This document shows positions 25,253 to 33,547 of a stretch of DNA of 64,000 bases, one piece after another (within the stretch, counting starts at the first letter, position 1; the number at the start of each line of letters is the position of its first letter). The notes beneath the pieces are model-generated. The model worked only from the letters and a program-made list of their open reading frames with translations. It had not been told where the DNA came from and ran no database searches. The stretch is from NCBI RefSeq assembly GCF_000520015.2, contig NZ_CP007044.2, positions 5,208,001-5,272,000 on the forward strand, written 5' to 3'. Origin of the DNA: Chania multitudinisentens RB-25. GTDB lineage: Bacteria; Pseudomonadota; Gammaproteobacteria; Enterobacterales; Enterobacteriaceae. The translations under genes were made by a program, and so were the position numbers.

Positions 25253-25581
25253 ATGTGTTGTTCGTCTGTAGCCGCAATCAATGGCGCAGCCCTACTGCTG
25301 AACAAATATGGAAACGGACTCCCGGCCTGACCACCAGGTCGGCCGGGACCAGTCGCCATGCCAAAAAAACAGTCACTCCCGAATTATTACAATGGGCTGA
25401 TATGATTTTTGTCATGGAGCATAAACATAAAAATCGTTTAGTAGCTAACTATCGCCGCCTGTTAGATCGCAAACCCCTTCATGTTCTTGATATACCGGAC
25501 GAATACCAGTATATGGATCCTGAACTTATCACTCTTCTTCAACAATCTACCGAAGCCTATCTAAGGCCCTTCATCCTTTAA
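25249..25581 (+). CDS. Low-molecular-weight protein tyrosine phosphatase-like protein
   Basis: This 110-residue protein is of the short COG4551-type group. The P-loop CX5RS is present at Cys7-Arg13-Ser14 (VCSRNQWRSPTAEQ), right after a beta-strand at the N terminus, and an acidic DIPDEY near residue 81 could provide the general acid. It is about 40 residues shorter than classical LMW-PTPs and lacks the DPY motif, so activity is uncertain. It overlaps the upstream basic-protein gene by 4 bases. Confidence 0.75.
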   Translation: MNVLFVCSRNQWRSPTAEQIWKRTPGLTTRSAGTSRHAKKTVTPELLQWADMIFVMEHKHKNRLVANYRRLLDRKPLHVLDIPDEYQYMDPELITLLQQSTEAYLRPFIL

Positions 25582-25654
25582 AAAGCCGTTAATCGTTGCC
25601 GAATAGAAATACCGGGCTGCCTGCAACTGGTCTAGCTCACCGCAAGCAGTAAAT

Positions 25655-26050
25655 TCAGCAACGCTGGAACAAGGTCAACTGCAATCCCGCAGGAGCTTCA
25701 AGGCGGCTGTTGATCGAATTGAATGGTGTAAGCCGCGGTTCCCCCAATACTTGAGCACCTTGCTGCTCAAGGTTAACAGTGGTAGCGGCAACGTCTGTAA
25801 CTTCAAATGCTACCCGCACCCAGCCTGACACTCGCCGGCCCACCTCAATATTGTCAATGTAAGACGCTGTAGCCGGTTCTACGATTTCGAGCGTTGCTTT
25901 CCCCGCCTCTAAAATGGCTATTTTCCCGTTCTCTGGCGGTACAGCAGCAATCTCAGCTAAGCCGAGATGGTCACGATAAAACGATAATGCATTATCAAAA
26001 TCTTCGGTAGTAATAACCAGGCGAAGTTCCTTCACATTAGAGATAGCCAT
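25655..26050 (-). CDS. VOC (glyoxalase/bleomycin-resistance) superfamily protein
   Basis: This 131-residue protein has two beta-alpha-beta-beta-beta modules. The N-terminal ELRLVITTEDFDNALSFYRDHLGL is typical of VOC metalloproteins, and a second module begins near VRVAFEVTDVAATTVNLEQQGA. Function cannot be read from sequence; members include dioxygenases, lyases and binding-type resistance proteins. GAGG precedes the ATG. It is divergent from a LysR gene 121 bases away, which probably regulates it. Confidence 0.85.
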   Translation of the reverse strand: MAISNVKELRLVITTEDFDNALSFYRDHLGLAEIAAVPPENGKIAILEAGKATLEIVEPATASYIDNIEVGRRVSGWVRVAFEVTDVAATTVNLEQQGAQVLGEPRLTPFNSINSRLEAPAGLQLTLFQRC

Positions 26051-26171
26051 ATTACGTTCCTCTCAGGTTGGTTGAGTTATTTTCATGCTTTAACTTGCTT
26101 CGACTACGTTACCTACCTAAATTATTAGGTTCAAAGTCATTGTTTTCAGCAAAAGATGAAAATAACTCACC

Positions 26172-27056
26172 ATGAAAAAAGGACGCCCTTCCCTAGGCTC
26201 ATTACGCGCATTCGATGCCGTAGCCAAATTTCGAAGTTTCAAATTGGCCGCTGAGGACATAGGTGTCTCCGCTACTGCAATTAGCCACCAGATCAGGCTA
26301 CTGGAAGACCAGTTGGAAACACGTGTATTTACTCGCACACCACGTACTGTTGAGCTAACGCCCGTAGGCAAACATCTCTACCAAGCAACTCGACAGGCTT
26401 TCCCATTACTTCAAACTGCCGTAGATGAGATCAATGAACTGTTGCAACCAACAGTATTGACGCTTTCAGCCACCACTGCGTTTATTACCTGTTGGTTGGT
26501 CCCCCGCCTTTCTGAGTTTATGCAGCAACATCCCGGGATTGATTTGCGATTACATGCCGATGACAACATTGTTGATCTACGAGCTAAACGTATTGATATC
26601 GCCATTCGCTATGGCAATCGGCCGGACGAAGACTTGCTTCCCACCCCTCTGTTTGATGACAATTTTATTTTGGCAGCAAGCCCCGCATTATCCATCACCA
26701 CTCCTGAAGATTTGTTGCACGCGGTACTGATACATACTGATGGGCGAAAATGGCCTCAGCCAACACCTGACTGGTCTGCCTGGAGGGATCAGTTTGGTCC
26801 ATCAGAATTAGTTACTGGCAAAGGCCCGCGCTTTACTGATGAAACACACTCAATCCAGGCAGCTATTGCAGGCCAAGGGGTCGTCATCGCGAGCCAACTG
26901 ATGCTACAAGATGCATTGGAAAATGGACTCTTAGAGGAACCATTACCCACTCGTTTGCCTGGTGCAACTTATTATTTAGTCATTAATCCGGCAAGTAGAC
27001 ACCCACAAGCGATACTGATGTTTAAGGCATGGTTGCTGCAATATCTGCAAGCCTAG
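26172..27056 (+). CDS. LysR-family regulator (GcvA-like)
   Basis: This 294-residue regulator has an N-terminal helix-turn-helix (LGSLRAFDAVAKFRSFKLAAEDIGVSATAISHQIRLLE) in the GcvA/AmpR-like form and a C-terminal binding domain beginning near LTLSATTAFITCWLVPRL. It is divergent from the VOC gene and is its likely regulator. The inducer is unknown. It is the last gene before the fimbrial switch region and has no visible link to fimbriae. Confidence 0.87.
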   Translation: MKKGRPSLGSLRAFDAVAKFRSFKLAAEDIGVSATAISHQIRLLEDQLETRVFTRTPRTVELTPVGKHLYQATRQAFPLLQTAVDEINELLQPTVLTLSATTAFITCWLVPRLSEFMQQHPGIDLRLHADDNIVDLRAKRIDIAIRYGNRPDEDLLPTPLFDDNFILAASPALSITTPEDLLHAVLIHTDGRKWPQPTPDWSAWRDQFGPSELVTGKGPRFTDETHSIQAAIAGQGVVIASQLMLQDALENGLLEEPLPTRLPGATYYLVINPASRHPQAILMFKAWLLQYLQA

Positions 27057-27215
27057 TTACCAAGTGAAAACAGAATGGTGCGTTAACAGCCAACAGCCTA
27101 ACCTGTGGCTATTTGGGAAATATGGTGGTGATAACTCCGCAACCCTGCGCATGTATCAACGAGGTAGTTGTGCGCCGTATAGCTGGAGAAAGTGGAAATA
27201 CAATCATAAACGTTG

Positions 27216-27386
27216 ATGACAAAAATTCGCATGAGTTTCCTGCTTTACGTCCGCAGATTTTGGAAGTGGGATAAGCCTGATTTGGGAAGATTTTTTATCA
27301 AAAATATTCAAGAAAATGAAACAGTTGGGGCTATTTTGTTTCATGATGTAAAAAACTATAAAATTTATATTTTTAAGAATAAATAA
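27216..27386 (+). CDS. Short reading frame across the left switch repeat (uncertain)
   Basis: A 56-residue basic, aromatic-rich frame starts at ATG 27216 and runs through the left 9-bp repeat into the switch, so inversion would change its C terminus after about residue 37. No clear ribosome site or homology is seen. It may be chance or debris. Confidence 0.2.
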   Translation: MTKIRMSFLLYVRRFWKWDKPDLGRFFIKNIQENETVGAILFHDVKNYKIYIFKNK

Positions 27387-27642
27387 CTCTTATTTATTTA
27401 AATTTTAATTAAATAAGCATTAAATTCTTTGTAAAACACAAATTATTTGGTTAACAAAAAAATTCATGTTCAAAAGAAGGAGGTTGATGCGACTATCAAA
27501 ATGAAGGAAATGGGGTTCTGCACTGATTTTGAAAAAATATCCTTAATTATCATTAAGATAAAATTAAAAACAAGAATATTCTAATATAGGCTATTGCAAA
27601 ATCTTATATTTCGTTTAAAAATTTAGAACAGTTTAGCCCCAA
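27325..27642. promoter_or_regulatory. fimS-like invertible promoter element
   Basis: TTGGGGCTA at 27325-27333 and its exact inverse TAGCCCCAA at 27634-27642 bound a 318-base AT-rich segment, 145 bases before fimA. The E. coli fim switch is 314 bases bounded by 9-base TTGGGGCCA repeats. Similarity extends outward and inward: each arm reads ATGA-x-ACA-x-TTGGGGCTA-xxx-TGTT. The next bases inside the right arm (AACTGT) are also like those I recall inside E. coli IRL. Inside, TTGCAA (27594) and TAAAAA (27616), 16 bases apart, point toward fimA as a possible promoter in the present orientation. No fimB/fimE-like recombinase gene is nearby. Confidence 0.8.
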
Positions 27643-27787
27643 ATGTCTCATATTGATGGCGAAAACTAAAGGGAACAGGGAGGTCTGACCGTGAGTGAAA
27701 ATGAAATCTATGCGATTGCTCAGCAAGGGAATCGACCTCCACACTTTTTCATGGTTATGAAACATTATGTATTCAAAGGAAAACAGT

Positions 27788-28330
27788 ATGAAAATCAAAT
27801 CACTGGCTGCTAGCGTTGTGGCAATTCTGTCTCTGACTGGCGTAGCTAATGCGGCGACTACCGTCAATGGTGGCTCTATCCATTTCAGAGGGGAAGTCGT
27901 CAATGCAGCCTGTGCAGTGGATGCCGGTTCTATTGGCCAAACCGTCGAATTGGGGCAGGTTAAAACTACCACTCTGGCTGTTGCCGGTAATACCAGTTCT
28001 GCCGTCGGGTTCAATATTCAACTGAATGATTGTGATACCACCGTCGCTAACGAAGCCTCTGTAGCCTTCACCGGTACCGCTGTTAGCAGCACGTATAATA
28101 CCGCGCTGGCCCTGCAAGGCTCTGCTGCTGGTAATGCAAGTAATGTAGGCGTTCAGATCCTGGACCGCACCGGTACTGCGCTGACTGTGGATGGCGCTAC
28201 CTTCAGTGCGACCTCTACGCTCAATGACGGCACCGTCGTTGTTCCATTCCAGGCTCGTTATATCGCTACTGGCGTTGCCACCGCCGGTATTGCCAATGCT
28301 GACGCTACTTTCCAGGTGCAGTACCAGTAA
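27788..28330 (+). CDS. fimA: Type 1 fimbrial major subunit
   Basis: This 180-residue pilin forms the rod. The signal peptide ends GVANAATTVNGG (about residue 23). The mature chain carries the cysteine pair of pilin domains (Cys in NAACAVDAGS and in LNDCDTTV), the GQV-KT strand and the C-terminal beta-zipper motif ADATFQVQYQ recognised by the chaperone. The ATG at 27788 has AAAGGAAA upstream and gives the canonical MKIKSLAASVVA start; an ATG 7 codons earlier does not. First gene of the fim operon, under the fimS-like switch. Confidence 0.95.
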   Translation: MKIKSLAASVVAILSLTGVANAATTVNGGSIHFRGEVVNAACAVDAGSIGQTVELGQVKTTTLAVAGNTSSAVGFNIQLNDCDTTVANEASVAFTGTAVSSTYNTALALQGSAAGNASNVGVQILDRTGTALTVDGATFSATSTLNDGTVVVPFQARYIATGVATAGIANADATFQVQYQ

Positions 28331-28405
28331 GCTGAATGAATGATCAAGGATGAGACTTCAGGCCAGGGAGGCCTGTTTTCAGCGACTGGAGGCAAGGAGT
28401 ACGCA

Positions 28406-28942
28406 ATGTGGAAAATGGGCGCAGGAATACTGTTAACTTTACTACTGGGGCCGAAGGCCATTGCTGATTGGAATGACCGGCCTCTTGGTGGCTTGATGCG
28501 CTTTCAAGGGGAAGTGATCGCTGAAACCTGTACGGTGGAAACCAAAGATCAGCATCTGATGGTGTCCATGGGGCATGTTACCACTGACCGGTTTCAATTG
28601 GCTGGTGATGAGGCAGACCCTGTCCTCTTTGATTTACATCTGCAAAACTGCAATCCCACGGTCAGCCGCAATGTGGGGGTCATATTTCATGGCATGGCTG
28701 ACAAAAATAACCCGGAGATGCTTTCTGTTGGTGACGAACCTGGTGTCGCTACTGGCGTAGCCGTGGCGCTGTTCGACAACAGGGGGCGATTTATTCCACT
28801 CAATACTGCGCCTCGGTACTGGGTACCGTTGCAAGACGGGCCGTTGACCCTGCATTTCGTGGCGAAATATCGCGCGACCGGGCAACCGGTGAGTGATGGC
28901 TTGGTCAATGCTCAGGCATGGTTCGCGCTGACTTATCAGTAG
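28406..28942 (+). CDS. fimI: FimI-like minor pilin
   Basis: This 178-residue pilin-like protein follows fimA as fimI does in E. coli. The leader is MWKMGAGILLTLLLGPKAIA. Mature features include the cysteine pair in AETCTVET and LQNCNPTV and the C-terminal AQAWFALTYQ donor-strand motif. FimI ends rod growth or anchors the rod. Start 28406 has AAGGAG upstream; an earlier ATG would add a non-signal stretch. Confidence 0.85.
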   Translation: MWKMGAGILLTLLLGPKAIADWNDRPLGGLMRFQGEVIAETCTVETKDQHLMVSMGHVTTDRFQLAGDEADPVLFDLHLQNCNPTVSRNVGVIFHGMADKNNPEMLSVGDEPGVATGVAVALFDNRGRFIPLNTAPRYWVPLQDGPLTLHFVAKYRATGQPVSDGLVNAQAWFALTYQ

Positions 28943-29036
28943 TAGGCCTTTGTCGAAAGAATAAAAGTAATAACGAACAAAATGACTGTGGAACTAATAG
29001 ACCTTTGCTGCGCAGTAGTATGGAGGTCAGGCTCTG

Positions 29037-29750
29037 ATGGATGAGGTAAATGTGAGAAGAAAAATGATGGCCGGAAAGGCGATGACCGTATTGTTGCTCC
29101 TGGTAGCAGGGCATTTGGGCATGGCCAACGCCGGCGTTGGCCTGGGGGCGACCCGTGTGGTCTATCCTGCCGATCAGAAGCAGGTGACGTTAGGCGTCAG
29201 TAATAACGATGATAAAAGCACCTTTCTGATCCAATCCTGGATCGAAAACGCTGAAGGCCAGAAAGAGGGTCGGCTGGTTATTACGCCACCGTTATACTTG
29301 ATGCAGGGCAAAAAAGAGAACACCTTACGCATTATTGATGCGACCAATAATAGCCTGCCAAAGGATCGGGAGAGCCTGTTTTGGGTCAATGTCAAAGCGA
29401 TCCCCTCCCTGGATAAATCCCGCCAGCAAGAGAACACCCTGCAACTGGCCATTACCAGCCGCATTAAGCTTTTTTATCGGCCTGCCGGGCTCAATATCGC
29501 ACCCGATAAAGCCCCGGAACAGTTGCGCTTTCAACGTAGCGGCAGTGCGCTGACAATCACCAATCCAACCCCTTATTTCATCACCTTGAGCGAGTTGAAG
29601 GCGGGTTCGCGGCCTTTGGAAAACGCCATGGTGTCTCCAATGGGGTCGACCAGCGTTGCACTCCCCGCGGATGCAGGCAGCGCGATTACCTATCGGACTC
29701 TCAACGATTACGGTGCACAAACCCCCGTATTAAAGGGTGTGATGCAGTAA
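29037..29750 (+). CDS. fimC: Periplasmic fimbrial chaperone
   Basis: This 237-residue PapD-like chaperone folds pilins by donor-strand complementation. After the leader (to about GMANAG) come family marks: GATRVVYPADQKQVTLGVSNND, the SRIKLFYRP strand whose Arg and upstream basic residues anchor pilin C termini, and NPTPYFITLSEL. The F1-G1 stretch is short, so it is of the FGS (rod pilus) class. GGAGG is about 9 bases before the ATG. It sits between fimI and the usher gene. Confidence 0.94.
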   Translation: MDEVNVRRKMMAGKAMTVLLLLVAGHLGMANAGVGLGATRVVYPADQKQVTLGVSNNDDKSTFLIQSWIENAEGQKEGRLVITPPLYLMQGKKENTLRIIDATNNSLPKDRESLFWVNVKAIPSLDKSRQQENTLQLAITSRIKLFYRPAGLNIAPDKAPEQLRFQRSGSALTITNPTPYFITLSELKAGSRPLENAMVSPMGSTSVALPADAGSAITYRTLNDYGAQTPVLKGVMQ

Positions 29751-29822
29751 GGCATCCCCTTTCATAAAGTGATAACCAGATAAATCAGGCAGCCGGGCGA
29801 CCTGTATCGAACCGGAGGGATC

Positions 29823-32462
29823 ATGCTATACCTGAAAAACGGCACGGAAAGTCGCAGTGTGATGAAAAATAACAACAAGGATGTCCACATCGTCAAGTTG
29901 ACGTTAACCCCCTTGGCAATGATGCTGTTGATGCTCTGTGGCGATATACCCGTGCGCGCAGAAAACTACTTCAACCCGCGTTTTCTTTCCGACGATCCGG
30001 CGAAAGTGGCCGATTTGTCTGGGTTTGCCAAGGGGCTTGAGGCCCCTCCCGGTCTCTACCGCGTCGACATTTATATGAATGACGGGTTTATGTCCACCCG
30101 GGATGTCTCTTTCCGACCCGATAGCGATAACAAAGCCTTAGAACCTTGCCTGACGCAAAGTCAGTTATCCTCAATGGGGGTGAACACCCGGGCGGTGCCT
30201 GGGATGGCCGTGTTGGCCACCGATGCCTGTGTCCCCTTGACCGCCATGATCAAGGACGCCTCCACGGATTTTGATGTCGGACGGCAGCGCCTGTCTATCA
30301 GCATTCCCCAGGCATTTATGGGCAATCTGGCCCGGGGCTATATCCCTCCCGACCAATGGGAAAACGGGGTCACCGCCGGTTTACTCAATTACAGTTTCAC
30401 CGCCAATAACGTGCGCAACACGCCGTTGGGTAACAGCAATTACGCCTTTCTTAACCTGCAAAGCGGCCTGAACCTCGGTGCCTGGCGGCTGCGGGACAAT
30501 GCCACCTGGAATTATACCCGCGGCGGTGGAGCGACATCCCGTCAAAGCCGGTGGCAACACATCAATACCTATTTACAGCGCGACATCGTGCCCCTGCGCA
30601 GCCGTCTGACGCTGGGTGATGGCTATACCCCGGGGGAGGTCTTTGACGGGATAAACTTTCGCGGCGTGCAGGTGGCCACCGATGACAACATGTTGCCAGA
30701 CAGCCAGCGGGGGTTTGCTCCCGTGATCCATGGTATTGCCCGTGGCACCGCCAGGGTCACCGTCAGGCAGAATGGGTTCGAGGTTTATCAGACGACGGTG
30801 CCGCCCGGCCCTTTTACCATCAATGACCTTTTTGCCGCGGGGAACGGCGGCGATTTGCAGGTCACTATTCAGGAGGCCGATGGCACGGCCCAGGTCTTTA
30901 CGGTGCCCTACGCCTCGGTGCCGGGGCTGTTACGTGAAGGGCAGGTAAAATATGCCGTGATGGTGGGGCAATATCGCAGCGGCAACGATCAGCAGGAGCA
31001 GCCCACCTTTGGTCAAGGCACCCTCATGTGGGGAATGGCGGACGGTTGGACGCTGTCTGGCGGCACCCAGCTTGCCGATCGCTATCAGGCTTTCAATGCC
31101 GGGCTGGCTAAAAACCTGGGCATTCTCGGTGCGATATCGCTGGACATCACCCAGTCTCGCGCCACCTTGCCGGATGACAGCACGCACCAGGGGCAATCGC
31201 TGCGCTTCCTTTACAACAAGGCATTGAATGAATGGGGAACCAATTTTCAACTGGTCGGTTACCGCTATTCCACCCGCGGCTATTTCAGTCTGGCGGATAC
31301 CACCTGGAGCCAGATGAGCGGTTACCGCACGTTAACCGATGAGGGGCCGGTTCAGATAACCCCGACATTCACGGATTACTTCAATCTGGCCTACAACAAA
31401 CGTGGGCGGGTGCAGATGACGGTCACTCAGCAGGTTGGGGAGAATTCGACCTTTTACCTGACCGGCAGCCACCAGACTTACTGGCGTACCGGCAAGGCGG
31501 ATGAACAACTTCAGGCGGGTTACAGCAGTGCGTTGCAGGATATCACTTACACCCTCAGTTACAGCCTGACGAAAAATGCCTGGCAACAGGGGCGCGACAC
31601 GATGCTGGCTTTCAACATCAGCATACCGTTCAGCCATTGGTTGCGTTCCGACAGCCCATCCGCCTTCAGACGCTCAAGCATCAGCTATGGCCTGTCTGAT
31701 GATTTGAGCGGCAGGATGACCCATCAGGTCGGGGTTAACGGCACGTTGCTGGATGACAACAACCTCAGTTACAGCGTGCAGACCGGCTACGCCGGAGGGG
31801 GCATGGGAACCTCGGGCGGAACCGGCAATGCGGCCCTGACTTACCGGGGCGCTTCCGGCAATGCCAACGTGGGATACAGCCACAGCAAGGGTTACAACCA
31901 GGTGTATTACGGACTGAGCGGCGGCGTGCTGGTTCATGAGAATGGCATCACCCTGAGCCAACCGCTGAACAGCACCATGATCCTGGTCAAGGCGCCAGGG
32001 GCTGGCAATGTGGCGGTGGAAAACCAGAACGGGATACGTACAGACCCGCGCGGGTATGCCGTCCTGCCGTTTGCCATGGATTACCGGGAGAACCGGGTGG
32101 CGCTGAACCCCAATACGCTGGCCAACAACGTCGAACTGGATCAGGCCGTGGTCAGCGTGGTACCGACTCACGGCGCGGTGGTGCTGGCTGATTTTAAAAC
32201 GTCTGTCGGGCTGAAGGTCTTGATGACGCTGACCTATAACGGACAGCCGTTGCCCTTCGGCACGGTCGTGTCTTTCGATAATGGCCGTTCCGGCAGCATC
32301 GTCGCCGACGGCGGGCAGGTGTATCTGAGCGGATTGCCGTTAAGCGGCGAGGTGAAAGCCAAATGGGGCGATGGCGCAGCAGAGCAGTGCGTGGCCAGTT
32401 ACCAGCTGCCGCCGGAAAGTCAGCAGCAGGCGCTGAGCACTGTCACGGCACGGTGCCGATGA
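29823..32462 (+). CDS. fimD: Outer membrane fimbrial usher
   Basis: This 879-residue usher catalyses pilus assembly and translocation across the outer membrane. The leader ends VRAENYFNPRFLSDDPAKVADLSGF, which starts the chaperone-binding N domain. The 24-strand barrel follows, with the plug region near NGFEVYQTTVPPGPFTINDLF, then the two C-terminal domains (from about residue 740) ending with a cysteine pair (EPCLTQSQ is N-terminal; EQCVASYQLP and TARCR are C-terminal). GGAGG is 4 bases before the ATG. The length equals that of E. coli FimD (878). Confidence 0.95.
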   Translation: MLYLKNGTESRSVMKNNNKDVHIVKLTLTPLAMMLLMLCGDIPVRAENYFNPRFLSDDPAKVADLSGFAKGLEAPPGLYRVDIYMNDGFMSTRDVSFRPDSDNKALEPCLTQSQLSSMGVNTRAVPGMAVLATDACVPLTAMIKDASTDFDVGRQRLSISIPQAFMGNLARGYIPPDQWENGVTAGLLNYSFTANNVRNTPLGNSNYAFLNLQSGLNLGAWRLRDNATWNYTRGGGATSRQSRWQHINTYLQRDIVPLRSRLTLGDGYTPGEVFDGINFRGVQVATDDNMLPDSQRGFAPVIHGIARGTARVTVRQNGFEVYQTTVPPGPFTINDLFAAGNGGDLQVTIQEADGTAQVFTVPYASVPGLLREGQVKYAVMVGQYRSGNDQQEQPTFGQGTLMWGMADGWTLSGGTQLADRYQAFNAGLAKNLGILGAISLDITQSRATLPDDSTHQGQSLRFLYNKALNEWGTNFQLVGYRYSTRGYFSLADTTWSQMSGYRTLTDEGPVQITPTFTDYFNLAYNKRGRVQMTVTQQVGENSTFYLTGSHQTYWRTGKADEQLQAGYSSALQDITYTLSYSLTKNAWQQGRDTMLAFNISIPFSHWLRSDSPSAFRRSSISYGLSDDLSGRMTHQVGVNGTLLDDNNLSYSVQTGYAGGGMGTSGGTGNAALTYRGASGNANVGYSHSKGYNQVYYGLSGGVLVHENGITLSQPLNSTMILVKAPGAGNVAVENQNGIRTDPRGYAVLPFAMDYRENRVALNPNTLANNVELDQAVVSVVPTHGAVVLADFKTSVGLKVLMTLTYNGQPLPFGTVVSFDNGRSGSIVADGGQVYLSGLPLSGEVKAKWGDGAAEQCVASYQLPPESQQQALSTVTARCR

Positions 32463-32484
32463 CGCCGGGCGGGAGAGATAACCA

Positions 32485-33012
32485 ATGAGAAAACACCTTT
32501 ATACCCTGTGTCTGCTGACGCTGTTGAGCGCCAGGGCAACGCAGGCAGCGGACAGCACCATCACCATTACCGGCAACGTGAAAGACAATGCCTGCACCGT
32601 GGCGCCGGGTTCGCAAAGCTTTACGGTGGATCTGTTGAGCAATGCGGCAAAACAGTTGAACCGGATAGGCGCAACAACGCCGACGGTGCCGTTCAGTATC
32701 GTGTTCGATAAATGCGGTGGCTCGGCTATTTCGGTGAAAGTGGGGTTCACGGGCGGGGCAGATAACGACAATGCCGCCTTGTTACAGGTCGATGGCGGCG
32801 CTGGCGCGGCAAGCGGCCTGGGGATCCAGATCCTCGATAAGAGCGGGAATGCCATTGCGCTGAATGAGGTTTCCAGCGCGCTGAGCGGGTCAACGCTCAC
32901 CGCAGGGCAATCCAATACGCTGTATTTCTCTGCACGCCTGATGGCAACCCGTACACCGGTGACGGCCGGGCAGGTTAGAGCAACGGCCAATTTCACCCTG
33001 GAATTTCAGTAA
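32485..33012 (+). CDS. fimF: FimF-like tip pilin
   Basis: This 175-residue minor subunit is probably the FimF-type adaptor of the tip fibrillum. The leader ends ATQAADSTITITGNV. Cysteines lie in DNACTVAPGS and FDKCGGS, and the C terminus RATANFTLEFQ fits the donor-strand groove motif. GGGAGAGA precedes the ATG. Assignment to FimF rather than FimG rests on gene order. Confidence 0.82.
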   Translation: MRKHLYTLCLLTLLSARATQAADSTITITGNVKDNACTVAPGSQSFTVDLLSNAAKQLNRIGATTPTVPFSIVFDKCGGSAISVKVGFTGGADNDNAALLQVDGGAGAASGLGIQILDKSGNAIALNEVSSALSGSTLTAGQSNTLYFSARLMATRTPVTAGQVRATANFTLEFQ

Positions 33013-33027
33013 CCGGAGAGAAGGGAT

Positions 33028-33534
33028 ATGCACACAAGAAAGCGGAGTTTACTCGCCGGGGGGTTACTGATGATGGTGTTAGCCAAAGCCTATGCGGCGG
33101 ATGCCACCATCACCATCAATGGCAAGGTGGTCGCCAAACCCTGCACGGTATCGACAGTGTCGACGACGGTAGACCTGGGGGATTTATATACCTTCAACCT
33201 GCTGTCGGCAGGCGCTTTTTCGGAATGGAAGTCGGTGACGTTGAGCCTGACCAACTGCCCGGTCGGAACCTCAAAAGTGACCGCGACGTTTTCCGGTACG
33301 GCGGACAGCAGCCGTAGTTATTACGCTAATCAGGGAGCGGCCCGCAATATTGCGCTGCAACTGGCCGATAGCAGCGGTGTGAATCTTCCCAACGGCAGTA
33401 CCAGAGTCGTTACGGTGAATGACGCATCAAAAGCAGCCAACGTTGTTTTGCAGGTGAGGGCTATCACCCCCAACGGCAATGTGACCCAGGGATCGATTCA
33501 ATCTCTGATCAACGTGACTTACACCTACTCCTGA
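33028..33534 (+). CDS. fimG: FimG-like tip pilin
   Basis: This 168-residue minor subunit lies just before the adhesin gene and probably links FimH to the tip. The mature N terminus ADATITINGKVVAKPC is close to FimG (whose N-terminal strand completes FimH), followed by a Cys pair (KPCTVS, LTNCPVG) and a C-terminal LINVTYTYS. GGAGAGAAGG precedes the ATG. Confidence 0.85.
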   Translation: MHTRKRSLLAGGLLMMVLAKAYAADATITINGKVVAKPCTVSTVSTTVDLGDLYTFNLLSAGAFSEWKSVTLSLTNCPVGTSKVTATFSGTADSSRSYYANQGAARNIALQLADSSGVNLPNGSTRVVTVNDASKAANVVLQVRAITPNGNVTQGSIQSLINVTYTYS

Positions 33535-33547
33535 TGATGATAAAAAA

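Larger units (their letters stand above)
27057..27787. other. 731-base AT-rich region before the fimbrial operon
   Basis: It contains the fimS-like segment (listed separately). Two short overlapping reading frames are present: 27122-27274 (50 codons, MVVITPQPCACINEVV...) and 27216-27386 (56 codons, MTKIRMSFLLYVRRFW...), the second crossing the left inverted repeat. I recognise neither. From 27643 to 27787 lies the untranslated leader of fimA, with AAAGGAAA just before its ATG. Confidence 0.55.
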
